Source: SIG607 sp045537575
GTDB taxonomy: Bacteria; Bacillota; Clostridia; Oscillospirales; Acutalibacteraceae
Length of the DNA: 39,006 nucleotides
Direction of reading: 5' to 3'
NCBI GenBank assembly: GCA_045537575.1
Contig: JAZSPU010000001.1
Coordinates: 1-39,006 of the forward strand
A program made the position numbers and the translations under genes. Position 1 is the first letter of the stretch, and each line of letters begins with the position of its first letter. Under the pieces are notes generated by a model. It worked only from the letters and a program-made list of their open reading frames with translations. It did not search any database and had not been told where the DNA came from. Positions 32,762-39,006 of this stretch are shown here, piece after piece.

Positions 32762-32912
32762 ATAAAAAATCATATCATACTTTTGAGTGTTTTACAAGGA
32801 TACATTAAAATATGGTATGATAGTTATTTCTGTGTCCCCTTACTTATTTTATGAAACAAACAAGAATTGATAGGTATTTATCCCTATTGTACCTTAACCA
32901 TATCATATTGTT
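32762..32912. repeat. Palindromic promoter repeat, copy A
   Basis: Homologous to 37388-37536. Contains an inverted repeat ATCATATCATACTTTT (32769-32784) / AAAATATGGTATGAT (32807-32821), with a minus-strand promoter TTGTAA (32792-32797), 17 bases, TATGAT (32769-32774) whose -10 lies in the left arm. Beyond the palindrome, AGTTATT, CCCTTAC and TCCCTATTGTA are shared with copy B. Confidence 0.7.
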
Positions 32913-32934
32913 TTTTATCTACCTGCACAACAAA

Positions 32935-32958
32935 AAAGAGACGGTTTCCCGTCTCTTT
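32935..32958 (-). terminator. Terminator after the LDH2-type gene
   Basis: AAAGAGACGG, loop TTTC, CCGTCTCTTT. Confidence 0.88.
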
Positions 32959-32963
32959 AAAAA

Positions 32964-34076
32964 TTATTCTTCCCAAGGGAATTTGTACTGTGTAAGTCCG
33001 AGTTCGTCACGAACAGCAATAATTTCTTTTTGTACCGATTCGTTAATAGGCACACCGTCTTTTCTTGCAAGGCGGATTTCGTATTCCTTTTCCCCTGCAG
33101 TATAAATTCTTTCAGCACCCGGTGCTTTCTTGGAAGCTCTCATACTGCGGCTAATTTCTCCCGCCTTTTTACGAGCAACCTCTTCACCCATAAAGTGATC
33201 GGTGTCAATTGCGATAAACCAATGACCGAGCTGATAAGGACGGATGTTTCCGTTTTCATCTTTGCCGTCAAGGTCTTTTCCATAAGCGCCATCCTGAAGA
33301 ATTGAAGAGAAAAACTCCACAGCCAAAGCAAAGCCATAGCCCTTATAACCGCCGAGGTCTTCACCAATGCCGCCTAAGGTAGTAAGAGCCGCTGTACCGT
33401 TTCTTATTTTCTTAAGGGCAACACCTGCGTCACCCTCAACAGCAGAGCCGTCATCTGCAATAATAGTACCGGGATGAACGTCCTCACCTATACGCTCATA
33501 ATATTCAACCTTACCGTTTTGAGTAATAGAGGTTGCACAGTCAAAGTTAAAATCAAAAGCTTCGTCGGTAGGCACACCGATGGTGAAGGGATTGGTACCA
33601 AACATACCCTCAACACCGTGAGTAGGCGCAACAGAAGGACGAGCGTTTGTACCGGTCATACCGATACAGCCTGCCTTTGTAGCCATAGAAGAATAGTAGC
33701 CTGCAATACCGTAGTGGCAGGAATTACGTACAACTACCATACCCATACCGTATTCTTTGGCTTTAGCAATTGCCATACTCATAGCCTTATGACCGATAAC
33801 CTGTCCCATACCGTGATGACCGTCAATAACTGCAGTGGTAGGTGTTTCTTTTATAATCTCAATTTCGGTAACAGCGTTTTGAATACCTGCTTTAATTCTG
33901 TCAAGATAAACAGGCTTAAAGCGGTTTACACCGTGAGATTCAATACCTCTTTTATCGGATTCCAATAAAACGTCAGCGCAAATTTCGGCATCTGCTCTGG
34001 GGATTCCGTAACCGACGAAAGCATCAATCACGAAATCGGTAATAGTTTTCCAATCAACAATATTAGTTTTTGCCAT
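32964..34076 (-). CDS. Malate/L-lactate dehydrogenase family oxidoreductase (LDH2 type)
   Basis: 370-residue NAD(P)-dependent 2-hydroxyacid (or imino-acid) dehydrogenase of the Ldh_2 fold. Signature segments: KRGIESHGVNRF near the N-terminus (catalytic His in SHG), VVVRNSCHYGIAGYYSSMA, TGTNARPSVAPTHGVEGMFG and LGGYKGYGFALAVEFFSSIL. The family includes malate, ureidoglycolate, delta-1-piperideine-2-carboxylate and 2,3-diketogulonate reductases, so the substrate is open. The start at ATG 34076 (MAKTNIVDW) follows AGGAGG; a start at 34118 would run through the leader hairpin. A strong promoter lies at 34150-34177, with a terminator-like hairpin between it and the gene. Confidence 0.93.
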   Translation of the reverse strand: MAKTNIVDWKTITDFVIDAFVGYGIPRADAEICADVLLESDKRGIESHGVNRFKPVYLDRIKAGIQNAVTEIEIIKETPTTAVIDGHHGMGQVIGHKAMSMAIAKAKEYGMGMVVVRNSCHYGIAGYYSSMATKAGCIGMTGTNARPSVAPTHGVEGMFGTNPFTIGVPTDEAFDFNFDCATSITQNGKVEYYERIGEDVHPGTIIADDGSAVEGDAGVALKKIRNGTAALTTLGGIGEDLGGYKGYGFALAVEFFSSILQDGAYGKDLDGKDENGNIRPYQLGHWFIAIDTDHFMGEEVARKKAGEISRSMRASKKAPGAERIYTAGEKEYEIRLARKDGVPINESVQKEIIAVRDELGLTQYKFPWEE

Positions 34077-34104
34077 TATTAATTCCTCCTTATTTAAAGA
34101 AAAA

Positions 34105-34132
34105 ACGCACCTACCCAAAAGAATAAGTGCGC
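34105..34132 (-). terminator. Terminator-like hairpin in the leader of the LDH2-type gene
   Basis: Minus strand GCGCACTTATTC, loop TTTT, GGGTAGGTGCGT: 12 pairs including several G-U, followed by TTTTTTC. It begins about 11 bases after the predicted transcription start of the promoter at 34150-34177 and ends before the AGGAGG of the gene. It could be an attenuator for this gene or the terminator of the upstream FAD oxidoreductase gene. Confidence 0.7.
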
Positions 34133-34149
34133 CAATAACTCCAAAAATT

Positions 34150-34177
34150 ATTATAGCAGATTTTTGAGTTTTGTCAA
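34150..34177 (-). promoter_or_regulatory. Promoter of the LDH2-type gene
   Basis: Minus strand TTGACA (34172-34177), 16 bases, TATAAT (34150-34155): perfect hexamers. Confidence 0.75.
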
Positions 34178-34192
34178 CAAAAACAATAATAT

Positions 34193-35491
34193 TTACATCT
34201 TTTTATCAGAGGTAGCAGGATTTTCAATAAGTTTTCCCTCTTCAGTAAACCTTGAGCCGTGACAGGGACAATCCCACGAATGTTCAATTTCGTTATATTT
34301 AAGAGCACAGCCTAAATGCGGACATCTTGGCACAGTAGGGGTGAGAATATTTACAACAGATTCTACGGCATTTATGGCTAACTGGGGATGAAGTACGCTT
34401 CTAAAGGGAGAAAAAACCTGTGCATAATCATTTCCCTTTTGGCAAATCATATCGGTTAAAATCTTTGCTGATGACATCGAAGAGGTCATTCCCCATTTAT
34501 TAAAGCCCGTAGCGACAAAAAGGTTTGAAAGCTTTTTAGAATACTTTCCGATATACACAATGCCGTCCAGTGTCATACAGTCCTGTGTAGCCCAAAAACA
34601 CACTTCTTTACTTTCAGGATAGTGTTTATCGGCAAAATTTCTTAATTCTTGCCAACTTCCTCCCTTTTTACCCGTTCTGTGACCTCCGCCGCCTAAAAGC
34701 AGTCTTCCGTTATATTCTCTGAAAGATAGTCCTTTAATATCTGCGTCAACGTACATTGCATCGGGAACTACCGCATTTTCTAAGGCAATTACGTAAGAAC
34801 GGTGCTGATACATTTTAAGAAAGTATCCGCCGTATTTATTAAAAATAGGAAAATGTGTGGCAATTATGATATTTTCGGCAAAAATTTTACCCTTATCGGT
34901 AATCATTCCGCCATCAAATAAATCTATTGCTTTTGTGTTTTCGAATATAGTTAAATCTGAAATTAAAGATGAACAAAATTTCAAAGGATTAAATTGCGCC
35001 TGATTTTTTATTCTTAACGCACCATTAGTTTCAATAGGCAACGGTATATTTTCGGTAAAATCAGCCTTTAAGCCTATTTTATGATATGCCGCCGCTTCTC
35101 GTTCAATATCACGCAAATTATTTGTAGAATAGACACAGGCATCCACAGTTTTAAAATCACAGTCAATTTCACGAGACATTTGAATATAGGTTTGCAAAGC
35201 TTCTTCTTGAGCTTTAAGATACATTTTGGCCGCTTCTACCCCATATTTGCTTATAATTTTATCATATATAAGACCGTGTTGAACTGTAATTTTGGCTGTT
35301 GTATAGCCGCTAACTCCCCCAAGTATCCTATCAGCTTCTATTAAAACACACTTCACACCCGATTTTTTCAGCATATAAGCGCATAAAATCCCCGCAATAC
35401 CGCCGCCAACTATCAGTACGTCGGTTTTAATATCGCTATTTAAGGGTTCATATCTTTTAATATCTACACCTTGTGTCCACAAAGATTTCAA
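34193..35491 (-). CDS. FAD-dependent oxidoreductase with C-terminal Rieske domain
   Basis: About 432 residues. The N-terminal DAO fold has the FAD motif VLIVGGGIAGILCAYMLKKSG and GYTTAKITVQHG; near the C-terminus is a Rieske [2Fe-2S] site CPHLGC ... CPCHGSRF (Cys-His / Cys-His ligands all present). This architecture occurs in a widespread group of anaerobe oxidoreductases of unresolved substrate. The likely start is TTG at 35491, 7 bases after GGAGG; an in-frame ATG at 35533 lacks a binding site. That GGAGG sits in a hairpin, CTCCATA/TATGGAG (35500-35520), suggesting translational control. It is followed by the promoter of the LDH2-type gene. Confidence 0.9.
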   Translation of the reverse strand: MKSLWTQGVDIKRYEPLNSDIKTDVLIVGGGIAGILCAYMLKKSGVKCVLIEADRILGGVSGYTTAKITVQHGLIYDKIISKYGVEAAKMYLKAQEEALQTYIQMSREIDCDFKTVDACVYSTNNLRDIEREAAAYHKIGLKADFTENIPLPIETNGALRIKNQAQFNPLKFCSSLISDLTIFENTKAIDLFDGGMITDKGKIFAENIIIATHFPIFNKYGGYFLKMYQHRSYVIALENAVVPDAMYVDADIKGLSFREYNGRLLLGGGGHRTGKKGGSWQELRNFADKHYPESKEVCFWATQDCMTLDGIVYIGKYSKKLSNLFVATGFNKWGMTSSMSSAKILTDMICQKGNDYAQVFSPFRSVLHPQLAINAVESVVNILTPTVPRCPHLGCALKYNEIEHSWDCPCHGSRFTEEGKLIENPATSDKKM

Positions 35492-35596
35492 AATAATTCC
35501 TCCATAAAATCTATATGGAGTTATTATTTCCATTTTAAAGAGAAAAAACGATATAAAAGTAAGATTGTCAAAGATGGCTTATCCAACCAATAGTTG

Positions 35597-35631
35597 AAAA
35601 AAGGACTTCACTTTCGTGAAGTCCTTTTTTT
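35597..35631 (-). terminator. Terminator after the 126-residue protein gene
   Basis: AAGGACTTCAC, loop TTTC, GTGAAGTCCTT with A- and T-tracts on both sides; probably works in both directions. Bases 35632-35697 show nothing further. Confidence 0.85.
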
Positions 35632-35697
35632 CGGATAGTTTGAACTAAGTGACATAAATTGAATGTGCCCGAAAACTGAAAGTTTCAAATTATAATA

Positions 35698-36078
35698 TTA
35701 AGTTTGGTCTATTCTTATATCAATGGACTTCAACTTGTGATTTTTTGCATAATGATATCCATCCGACTTGCGTATATAATCAAAGAAATTTTCGTCGGTA
35801 TCATCACTCCATAAAGTATCTTCGAGGTAGCGGTTTTCTTTATCAGGAGAGAACACTATACTTACTCGTAACTGATAATATTCATCTTCTCCATCTGGAT
35901 ATTGTCTTACCAAATCATAGTAAAACAAATCTTCACCAGTAAAATCATAAACACCATACTCGTTTAATAAAAGTTCTTCTTCAATAGGGATTTTGCACAT
36001 ATCTTGAAATACATTTATGATTTCGTCTAATGAATTGTTAGTTGTAATGTTATTCTGTAAATACTCTAATAACGACAT
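35698..36078 (-). CDS. Hypothetical acidic protein
   Basis: 126 residues, acidic and aromatic-rich (FYYDLVRQYPDGEDEYYQL, LWSDDTDENFFDYI), no signal peptide or membrane span, so probably cytoplasmic. I do not recognise a family. The size and composition recall small immunity or antitoxin-type proteins of polymorphic toxin loci, but no toxin lies beside it, so I give no function. The start at 36078 has a GGCGGTGAT stretch upstream. It lies alone between a lipoprotein gene and the FAD oxidoreductase. Confidence 0.65.
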   Translation of the reverse strand: MSLLEYLQNNITTNNSLDEIINVFQDMCKIPIEEELLLNEYGVYDFTGEDLFYYDLVRQYPDGEDEYYQLRVSIVFSPDKENRYLEDTLWSDDTDENFFDYIRKSDGYHYAKNHKLKSIDIRIDQT

Positions 36079-36168
36079 TTAATCACCGCCTTGTGTGTAT
36101 TATATGCTTGTGTCAAATCAGGACATAATTATAAGTAATTTATATATATCTTGAAAATTTTAATAATA

Positions 36169-37299
36169 TTAATCTCGCTTTATTTGAACTATTGTTCCGT
36201 TTTGTTCTGCACCATCATTCCACCACTTTCCCAAAGCTATAAAAAAACTATCGTCATTTACAGCAAAAGAAGTTGGATGTACAGAATAATTAAAAGTTGT
36301 TTCTTTTTTCAAACTATCAATTTTACCTGTTGATGTACTATAAACAGTTATTTTATACCTATCTTCATCAAGTGACGCAGTTAATATGTAAAGCGTATTA
36401 TCATACACATATAAATCATACGTTTGAGCATATTCAGGCAAGTTTATTAAGTTTAACTCACTCATATCGTTTGTATAATATAAATGCCCAGTTGTTAAAA
36501 ATAGTGTGTCATTAATAACCGCTTTAGCCCATTTTGGAGGAATATTTCGGCAAGACAAGCCAGTATTAAGTTTACCCACTAAGTCATTATCAAAAACAAA
36601 TACACCATTCTCGTAACGATAAATTTCTGAAACAAGTTTGTTTTCGTCCATATTTTCGTACCAAAACGAAGCGTACAAATTGTCGTTGAGAACAAAAAAG
36701 TTATGAGACCTTATACATTCTCCACCTGAGGTTTGTATAGGTTCTCCGTTTTTATTCATTGGTATTCTTACAAAATCCTTACCGTTGTCAGAAGCTATTA
36801 TCGGTGTTGAACCACGATTTGCACCAATACCCGCAAACAGTTTTCCGTCATATCTTATTAAATCAAAATTATGAAGACCGTCAAGTAATCCAGATTTAGT
36901 TTGCCACACTCCATTTTCAAGTTGATAGTATGTACCAAGTTCGGGTGAGCCTATTGGATCAAATCCTGGAATAGTGAGTTTATCATCAATTAGTAAAAAA
37001 CGTCCTAACTGCTCATCTTGTAATACTGCCTGTTCTTTCCAATTTCCAAGATCGGATAAATCGCAATAAAGCACAGGGGTAGGTCCTGAGTTATTATTAT
37101 AATCGCCGCACCCTATATAAAGTTTATCGTCAAATATCGTCATATCCCATACGCAACGAGCTATTAGATTATTTTGATAATATTCTTTTGTGGGGCATCC
37201 CAAATCTTTATATGAAGAGGTGCGACTGTTACAAGAACAAAGACACAGCATAGTCAGAAAAACTATTGCAGGTATAACATATTTCTTGTAATATTTCAT
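36169..37299 (-). CDS. Lipoprotein, possible beta-propeller
   Basis: 376 residues from MKYYKKYVIPAIVFLTMLCL, a type II signal peptide ending in the lipobox LCSC (lipidated Cys near residue 22). The mature part shows repeated beta-strand phrases: FDDKLYIGCGDYN, IDDKLTIPGFDP, YDGKLFAGIGANRG, LNDNLYASFWY, INDTLFLTTGHLYY, YDNTLYILTASL, NDDSFFIALGKWW. The pattern [IL]-x-D-x-L-[YF] recurs about every 45-55 residues, suggesting a 6- or 7-bladed propeller. No catalytic residues are evident. The start at 37299 follows GAGAGGA; the frame stays open to 37380 but the added residues are not signal-like. It lies downstream of repeat copy B, whose minus-strand promoter would drive it. Confidence 0.78.
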   Translation of the reverse strand: MKYYKKYVIPAIVFLTMLCLCSCNSRTSSYKDLGCPTKEYYQNNLIARCVWDMTIFDDKLYIGCGDYNNNSGPTPVLYCDLSDLGNWKEQAVLQDEQLGRFLLIDDKLTIPGFDPIGSPELGTYYQLENGVWQTKSGLLDGLHNFDLIRYDGKLFAGIGANRGSTPIIASDNGKDFVRIPMNKNGEPIQTSGGECIRSHNFFVLNDNLYASFWYENMDENKLVSEIYRYENGVFVFDNDLVGKLNTGLSCRNIPPKWAKAVINDTLFLTTGHLYYTNDMSELNLINLPEYAQTYDLYVYDNTLYILTASLDEDRYKITVYSTSTGKIDSLKKETTFNYSVHPTSFAVNDDSFFIALGKWWNDGAEQNGTIVQIKRD

Positions 37300-37362
37300 A
37301 AACAAAATCCTCTCTAGTTTGATAATACCTATTACTAAACAACTTGCAAAAAGGCAATTATT

Positions 37363-37384
37363 AAGTATGACAAAAATCATACTT
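37363..37384. repeat. Operator-like palindrome upstream of the lipoprotein gene
   Basis: AAGTATGA (37363-37370), loop CAAAAA, TCATACTT (37377-37384): perfect 8-bp arms that reuse the core of the repeat B palindrome arms. It lies just downstream of the predicted start of transcription. Confidence 0.55.
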
Positions 37385-37387
37385 TTA

Positions 37388-37536
37388 TATTAGAAATCAT
37401 ACCATACTTTTCCTTGTTTTACAAGGCAAAATCAAAGTATGGTATGACAGTTATTCCTGCCTTGCCTTACGAATTTGATGAAAAAGACAAGGATAAATGA
37501 TTATTTGTCCCTATTGTAACTCAACCATAGCATAAA
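37388..37536. repeat. Palindromic promoter repeat, copy B
   Basis: Second copy of the repeat at 32762-32912. Perfect 14-bp arms: TCATACCATACTTT (37397-37410) and AAAGTATGGTATGA (37434-37447), with an inner CCTTGT/ACAAGG (37412-37426). Minus-strand promoter TTGTAA (37419-37424), 17 bases, TATGAT (37396-37401), the -10 lying in the left arm as in copy A. Shares AGTTATT, GCCTTAC and GTCCCTATTGTAA-type segments with copy A. Confidence 0.75.
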
Positions 37537-37539
37537 AGC

Positions 37540-37720
37540 GGCAATAAATCAATGCGAAGTATTGCATGGAATCAACACGAAGTGTTGGATGGAATCCGCC
37601 ATAGGCGGTATGGAATCAATCCGAAGGGAATACACGCTGATGCGTGATGCCATGCAGTCGCTATACTACTGATTCCATACACCCTTGCGGGTGATGCCAT
37701 ACCAATCCTTCGGATTGGAT
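37540..37720. repeat. Hairpin array with TGGAATC / GATTCCA spacers
   Basis: About seven short hairpins: AACACGAAGTGTT, CCGCCATAGGCGG, AATCCGAAGGGAAT, ACGCTGATGCGT, ACCCTTGCGGGT, AATCCTTCGGATT and a weaker AATGCGAAGTATT. Spacers are TGGAATC in the first half and the inverse GATTCCA / GATGCCAT in the second half. No open frame. This is the only content of the stretch between the lipoprotein promoter and the tRNA terminator. Confidence 0.75.
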
Positions 37721-37721
37721 A

Positions 37722-37755
37722 AAAATAAAGGACTACCGAAGTAGTCCTTTATTTT
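37722..37755 (-). terminator. Terminator of tRNA-Thr
   Basis: Minus strand AAAATAAAGGACTAC, UUCG tetraloop, GTAGTCCTTTATTTT. Directly beyond the CCA end of the tRNA. Confidence 0.92.
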
Positions 37756-37756
37756 T

Positions 37757-37832
37757 TGGAGCTGCTAACCAGATTTGAACTGGTGACCTCATCCTTACCA
37801 AGGATGTGCTCTACCACCTGAGCCATAGCAGC
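37757..37832 (-). tRNA. tRNA-Thr (anticodon GGT)
   Basis: 76 bases with encoded CCA. Acceptor stem GCTGCTA pairs with TAGCAGC; anticodon stem CATCC/GGATG with loop TTGGTAA, anticodon GGT (threonine); T arm ACCAG-TTCAAAT-CTGGT. It has a perfect promoter upstream and a terminator downstream, so it is a single-gene unit beside tuf. Confidence 0.97.
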
Positions 37833-37848
37833 ATCGACAACGTTAATT

Positions 37849-37877
37849 ATTATAACGGCTAACAGTTAAAATGTCAA
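37849..37877 (-). promoter_or_regulatory. Promoter of tRNA-Thr
   Basis: Minus strand TTGACA (37872-37877), 17 bases, TATAAT (37849-37854): full consensus. Confidence 0.88.
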
Positions 37878-37906
37878 GCATTATTTTTAATTTTCGACAA
37901 AAAGAA

Positions 37907-37934
37907 AAAACTCCGTTCTTTCGAACGGAGTTTT
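37907..37934 (-). terminator. Terminator of tuf
   Basis: AAAACTCCGTTC, loop TTTC, GAACGGAGTTTT, 9 bases beyond the tuf stop. Confidence 0.92.
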
Positions 37935-37943
37935 GGGCTTTAA

Positions 37944-39006
37944 TTATTCGTTGATAGCGGTTACAACGCCGGAACCAACGGTACGGCCACCTTCACGGAT
38001 AGCGAAACGGAGACCTTCTTCGATAGCGATAGGAGTGATGAGTTCAACATCCATCTCTACGTTATCGCCAGGCATACACATTTCGGTACCTTCGGGAAGA
38101 GATACAACGCCGGTAACGTCAGTAGTTCTGAGATAGAACTGAGGACGATAGTTGTTGAAGAAAGGAGTATGACGTCCGCCCTCTTCTTTGGTAAGGATAT
38201 AAACCTGACCATGGAACTTGGTGTGGGGGTTGATAGAACCGGTCTTACAAAGAACCTGACCACGCTCAACGCCTTCACGATCTACACCACGGAGGAGAGC
38301 ACCGATGTTATCACCAGCCTCACAGTAGTCAAGAGTCTTACGGAACATTTCCATAGAAGTAACAACGGTCTTCTTTCTCTCTTCGGTAAGACCGATGATT
38401 TCAACTTCATCACCTGCGTGGAGCTGACCACGTTCAACACGGCCGGTAACAACGGTACCACGACCGGAAATGGTCATAACGTCCTCGATAGGCATAAGGA
38501 AGGGCATATCAGCCTTACGATCAGGAGTAGGAATGTAAGAGTCAACAGCGTCCATAAGTTCGCCGATAGGAGCATAGATAGGATCGGAAGGATCGGTAGA
38601 AGCAGAATCGAGAGCCTTGAAAGCAGAACCCTTGATGATAGGAGTATCATCGCCGGGGAATTCATACTTGTCGAGAGTCTCACGGATTTCCATTTCAACG
38701 AGCTCGAGAAGTTCTTCGTCGTCAACGAGGTCAGTCTTGTTCATGAATACAACGATGTAAGGAACGCCAACCTGACGAGCGAGAAGGAGATGTTCCTTGG
38801 TCTGAGCCATAGGACCATCAGTAGAAGCGATAACAAGGATAGCACCGTCCATCTGAGCAGCACCGGTGATCATGTTCTTAACATAGTCAGCGTGTCCGGG
38901 GCAGTCAACGTGTGCATAGTGACGAGCGTCGGTCTCGTACTCAACGTGAGCGGTGTTAATTGTAATACCACGCTCTCTCTCTTCAGGAGCCTTATCGATG
39001 TTAGCA
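37944..39006 (-). CDS. tuf: Elongation factor Tu (partial, N-terminus beyond window)
   Basis: GTPase that delivers aminoacyl-tRNA to the ribosome. The frame is open to the right edge: it begins with NIDKAPEERERGITINTAHVE (effector loop), then DCPGHADY (G3) and MNKTDLVDD (G4). The domain 2 and 3 sequences (TVVTGRVERGQL, HTPFFNNYRPQFYLRTTDVT, REGGRTVGSGVVTAI) follow. About 354 codons are visible of a usual ~395-400, so some 40-45 N-terminal residues with the P-loop lie outside. Followed by a strong terminator and then tRNA-Thr. Confidence 0.98.
   Translation of the reverse strand, partial: ANIDKAPEERERGITINTAHVEYETDARHYAHVDCPGHADYVKNMITGAAQMDGAILVIASTDGPMAQTKEHLLLARQVGVPYIVVFMNKTDLVDDEELLELVEMEIRETLDKYEFPGDDTPIIKGSAFKALDSASTDPSDPIYAPIGELMDAVDSYIPTPDRKADMPFLMPIEDVMTISGRGTVVTGRVERGQLHAGDEVEIIGLTEERKKTVVTSMEMFRKTLDYCEAGDNIGALLRGVDREGVERGQVLCKTGSINPHTKFHGQVYILTKEEGGRHTPFFNNYRPQFYLRTTDVTGVVSLPEGTEMCMPGDNVEMDVELITPIAIEEGLRFAIREGGRTVGSGVVTAINE

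Noticed and set aside
33474..33968. 164-codon plus-strand frame opposite the LDH2-type gene
   Set aside because: Antisense shadow of a strongly conserved dehydrogenase.
35698..36078. Immunity protein of a toxin system
   Set aside because: Size and acidity fit, but no toxin, secretion gene or second immunity-like gene is adjacent, so the label is unsupported.
37540..37720. Possible CRISPR array
   Set aside because: The constant parts are only 7-8 bases and the variable parts are self-complementary hairpins, not unique spacers; no cas genes in the window.
37893..37899. Spo0A box between tuf and tRNA-Thr
   Set aside because: Exact 7-mer match, but a few are expected by chance in this length and these genes are constitutive.

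Overview
This window is chromosomal DNA from a low-GC, endospore-lineage member of the class Clostridia, most likely an anaerobic gut or rumen type related to Ruminococcaceae/Oscillospirales. The evidence is an anaerobic pyruvate formate-lyase pair, Spo0A, a SpoVM-like peptide, a dockerin-bearing secreted protein, strong AGGAGG ribosome binding sites, and the Firmicutes gene order yicC-remA-gmk-rpoZ-priA-def-fmt-rsmB-rlmN-prpC-prkC-rsgA-spoVM. The genus cannot be fixed from the sequence alone. Most genes are on the minus strand.

Layout. 1-1003: 3'-truncated O-acetylhomoserine sulfhydrylase (metY). 1148-4298: pflB-pflA operon behind a promoter and a structured leader that I read as a divergent ZTP (pfl-type) riboswitch ending in a terminator hairpin. 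4303-5076: spo0A, converging on pflA with one shared palindromic terminator. 5295-7588: divergent AraC-type regulator and Gfo/Idh/MocA oxidoreductase. 7727-11674: a 1315-residue secreted protein with a signal peptide, duplicated modules, a metallophosphoesterase domain and a C-terminal dockerin. 11714-12304: SGNH hydrolase. 12471-12554: a HAD-hydrolase 5' remnant.

12551-24613: a long minus-strand housekeeping operon transcribed from a promoter at 24584-24613. It covers RNA/DNA and translation functions (yicC, remA, gmk, rpoZ, priA, def, fmt, rsmB, rlmN), the PP2C phosphatase/PASTA kinase pair, rsgA, a 49-residue membrane protein and a 29-residue SpoVM-like peptide. The last two are too short for ordinary gene calling. 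24669-27857: an intracellular-looking beta-helix protein, an HD-domain phosphohydrolase and an ElaA-like acetyltransferase. 27941-31155: a compact operon of an ECF sigma factor, its probable anti-sigma factor, a lipoprotein and a membrane-anchored protein.

31198-31745: a small cassette with inverted CCTTGCC-TAAAGGG-type ends around a frameshifted DUF559 nuclease-like gene. 31834-37299: APH-family kinase, LDH2-type dehydrogenase (behind a promoter that runs straight into a hairpin plus U-tract), FAD oxidoreductase with a Rieske domain, an unknown protein and a lipoprotein. The kinase and the lipoprotein are each preceded by a copy of the same ~150-bp repeat, which carries a palindrome-overlapped promoter. 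37540-37720: an array of short hairpins separated by TGGAATC/GATTCCA spacers. 37757-39006: tRNA-Thr(GGT) and the 5'-truncated tuf gene.

The most notable non-coding elements are the pflB leader RNA, the two-copy palindromic promoter repeat, the hairpin array and the DUF559 cassette. The most notable coding elements are the SpoVM-like peptide, the dockerin-phosphoesterase and the ECF-sigma envelope operon. All functional assignments come from motif recognition by eye; no database search was run.
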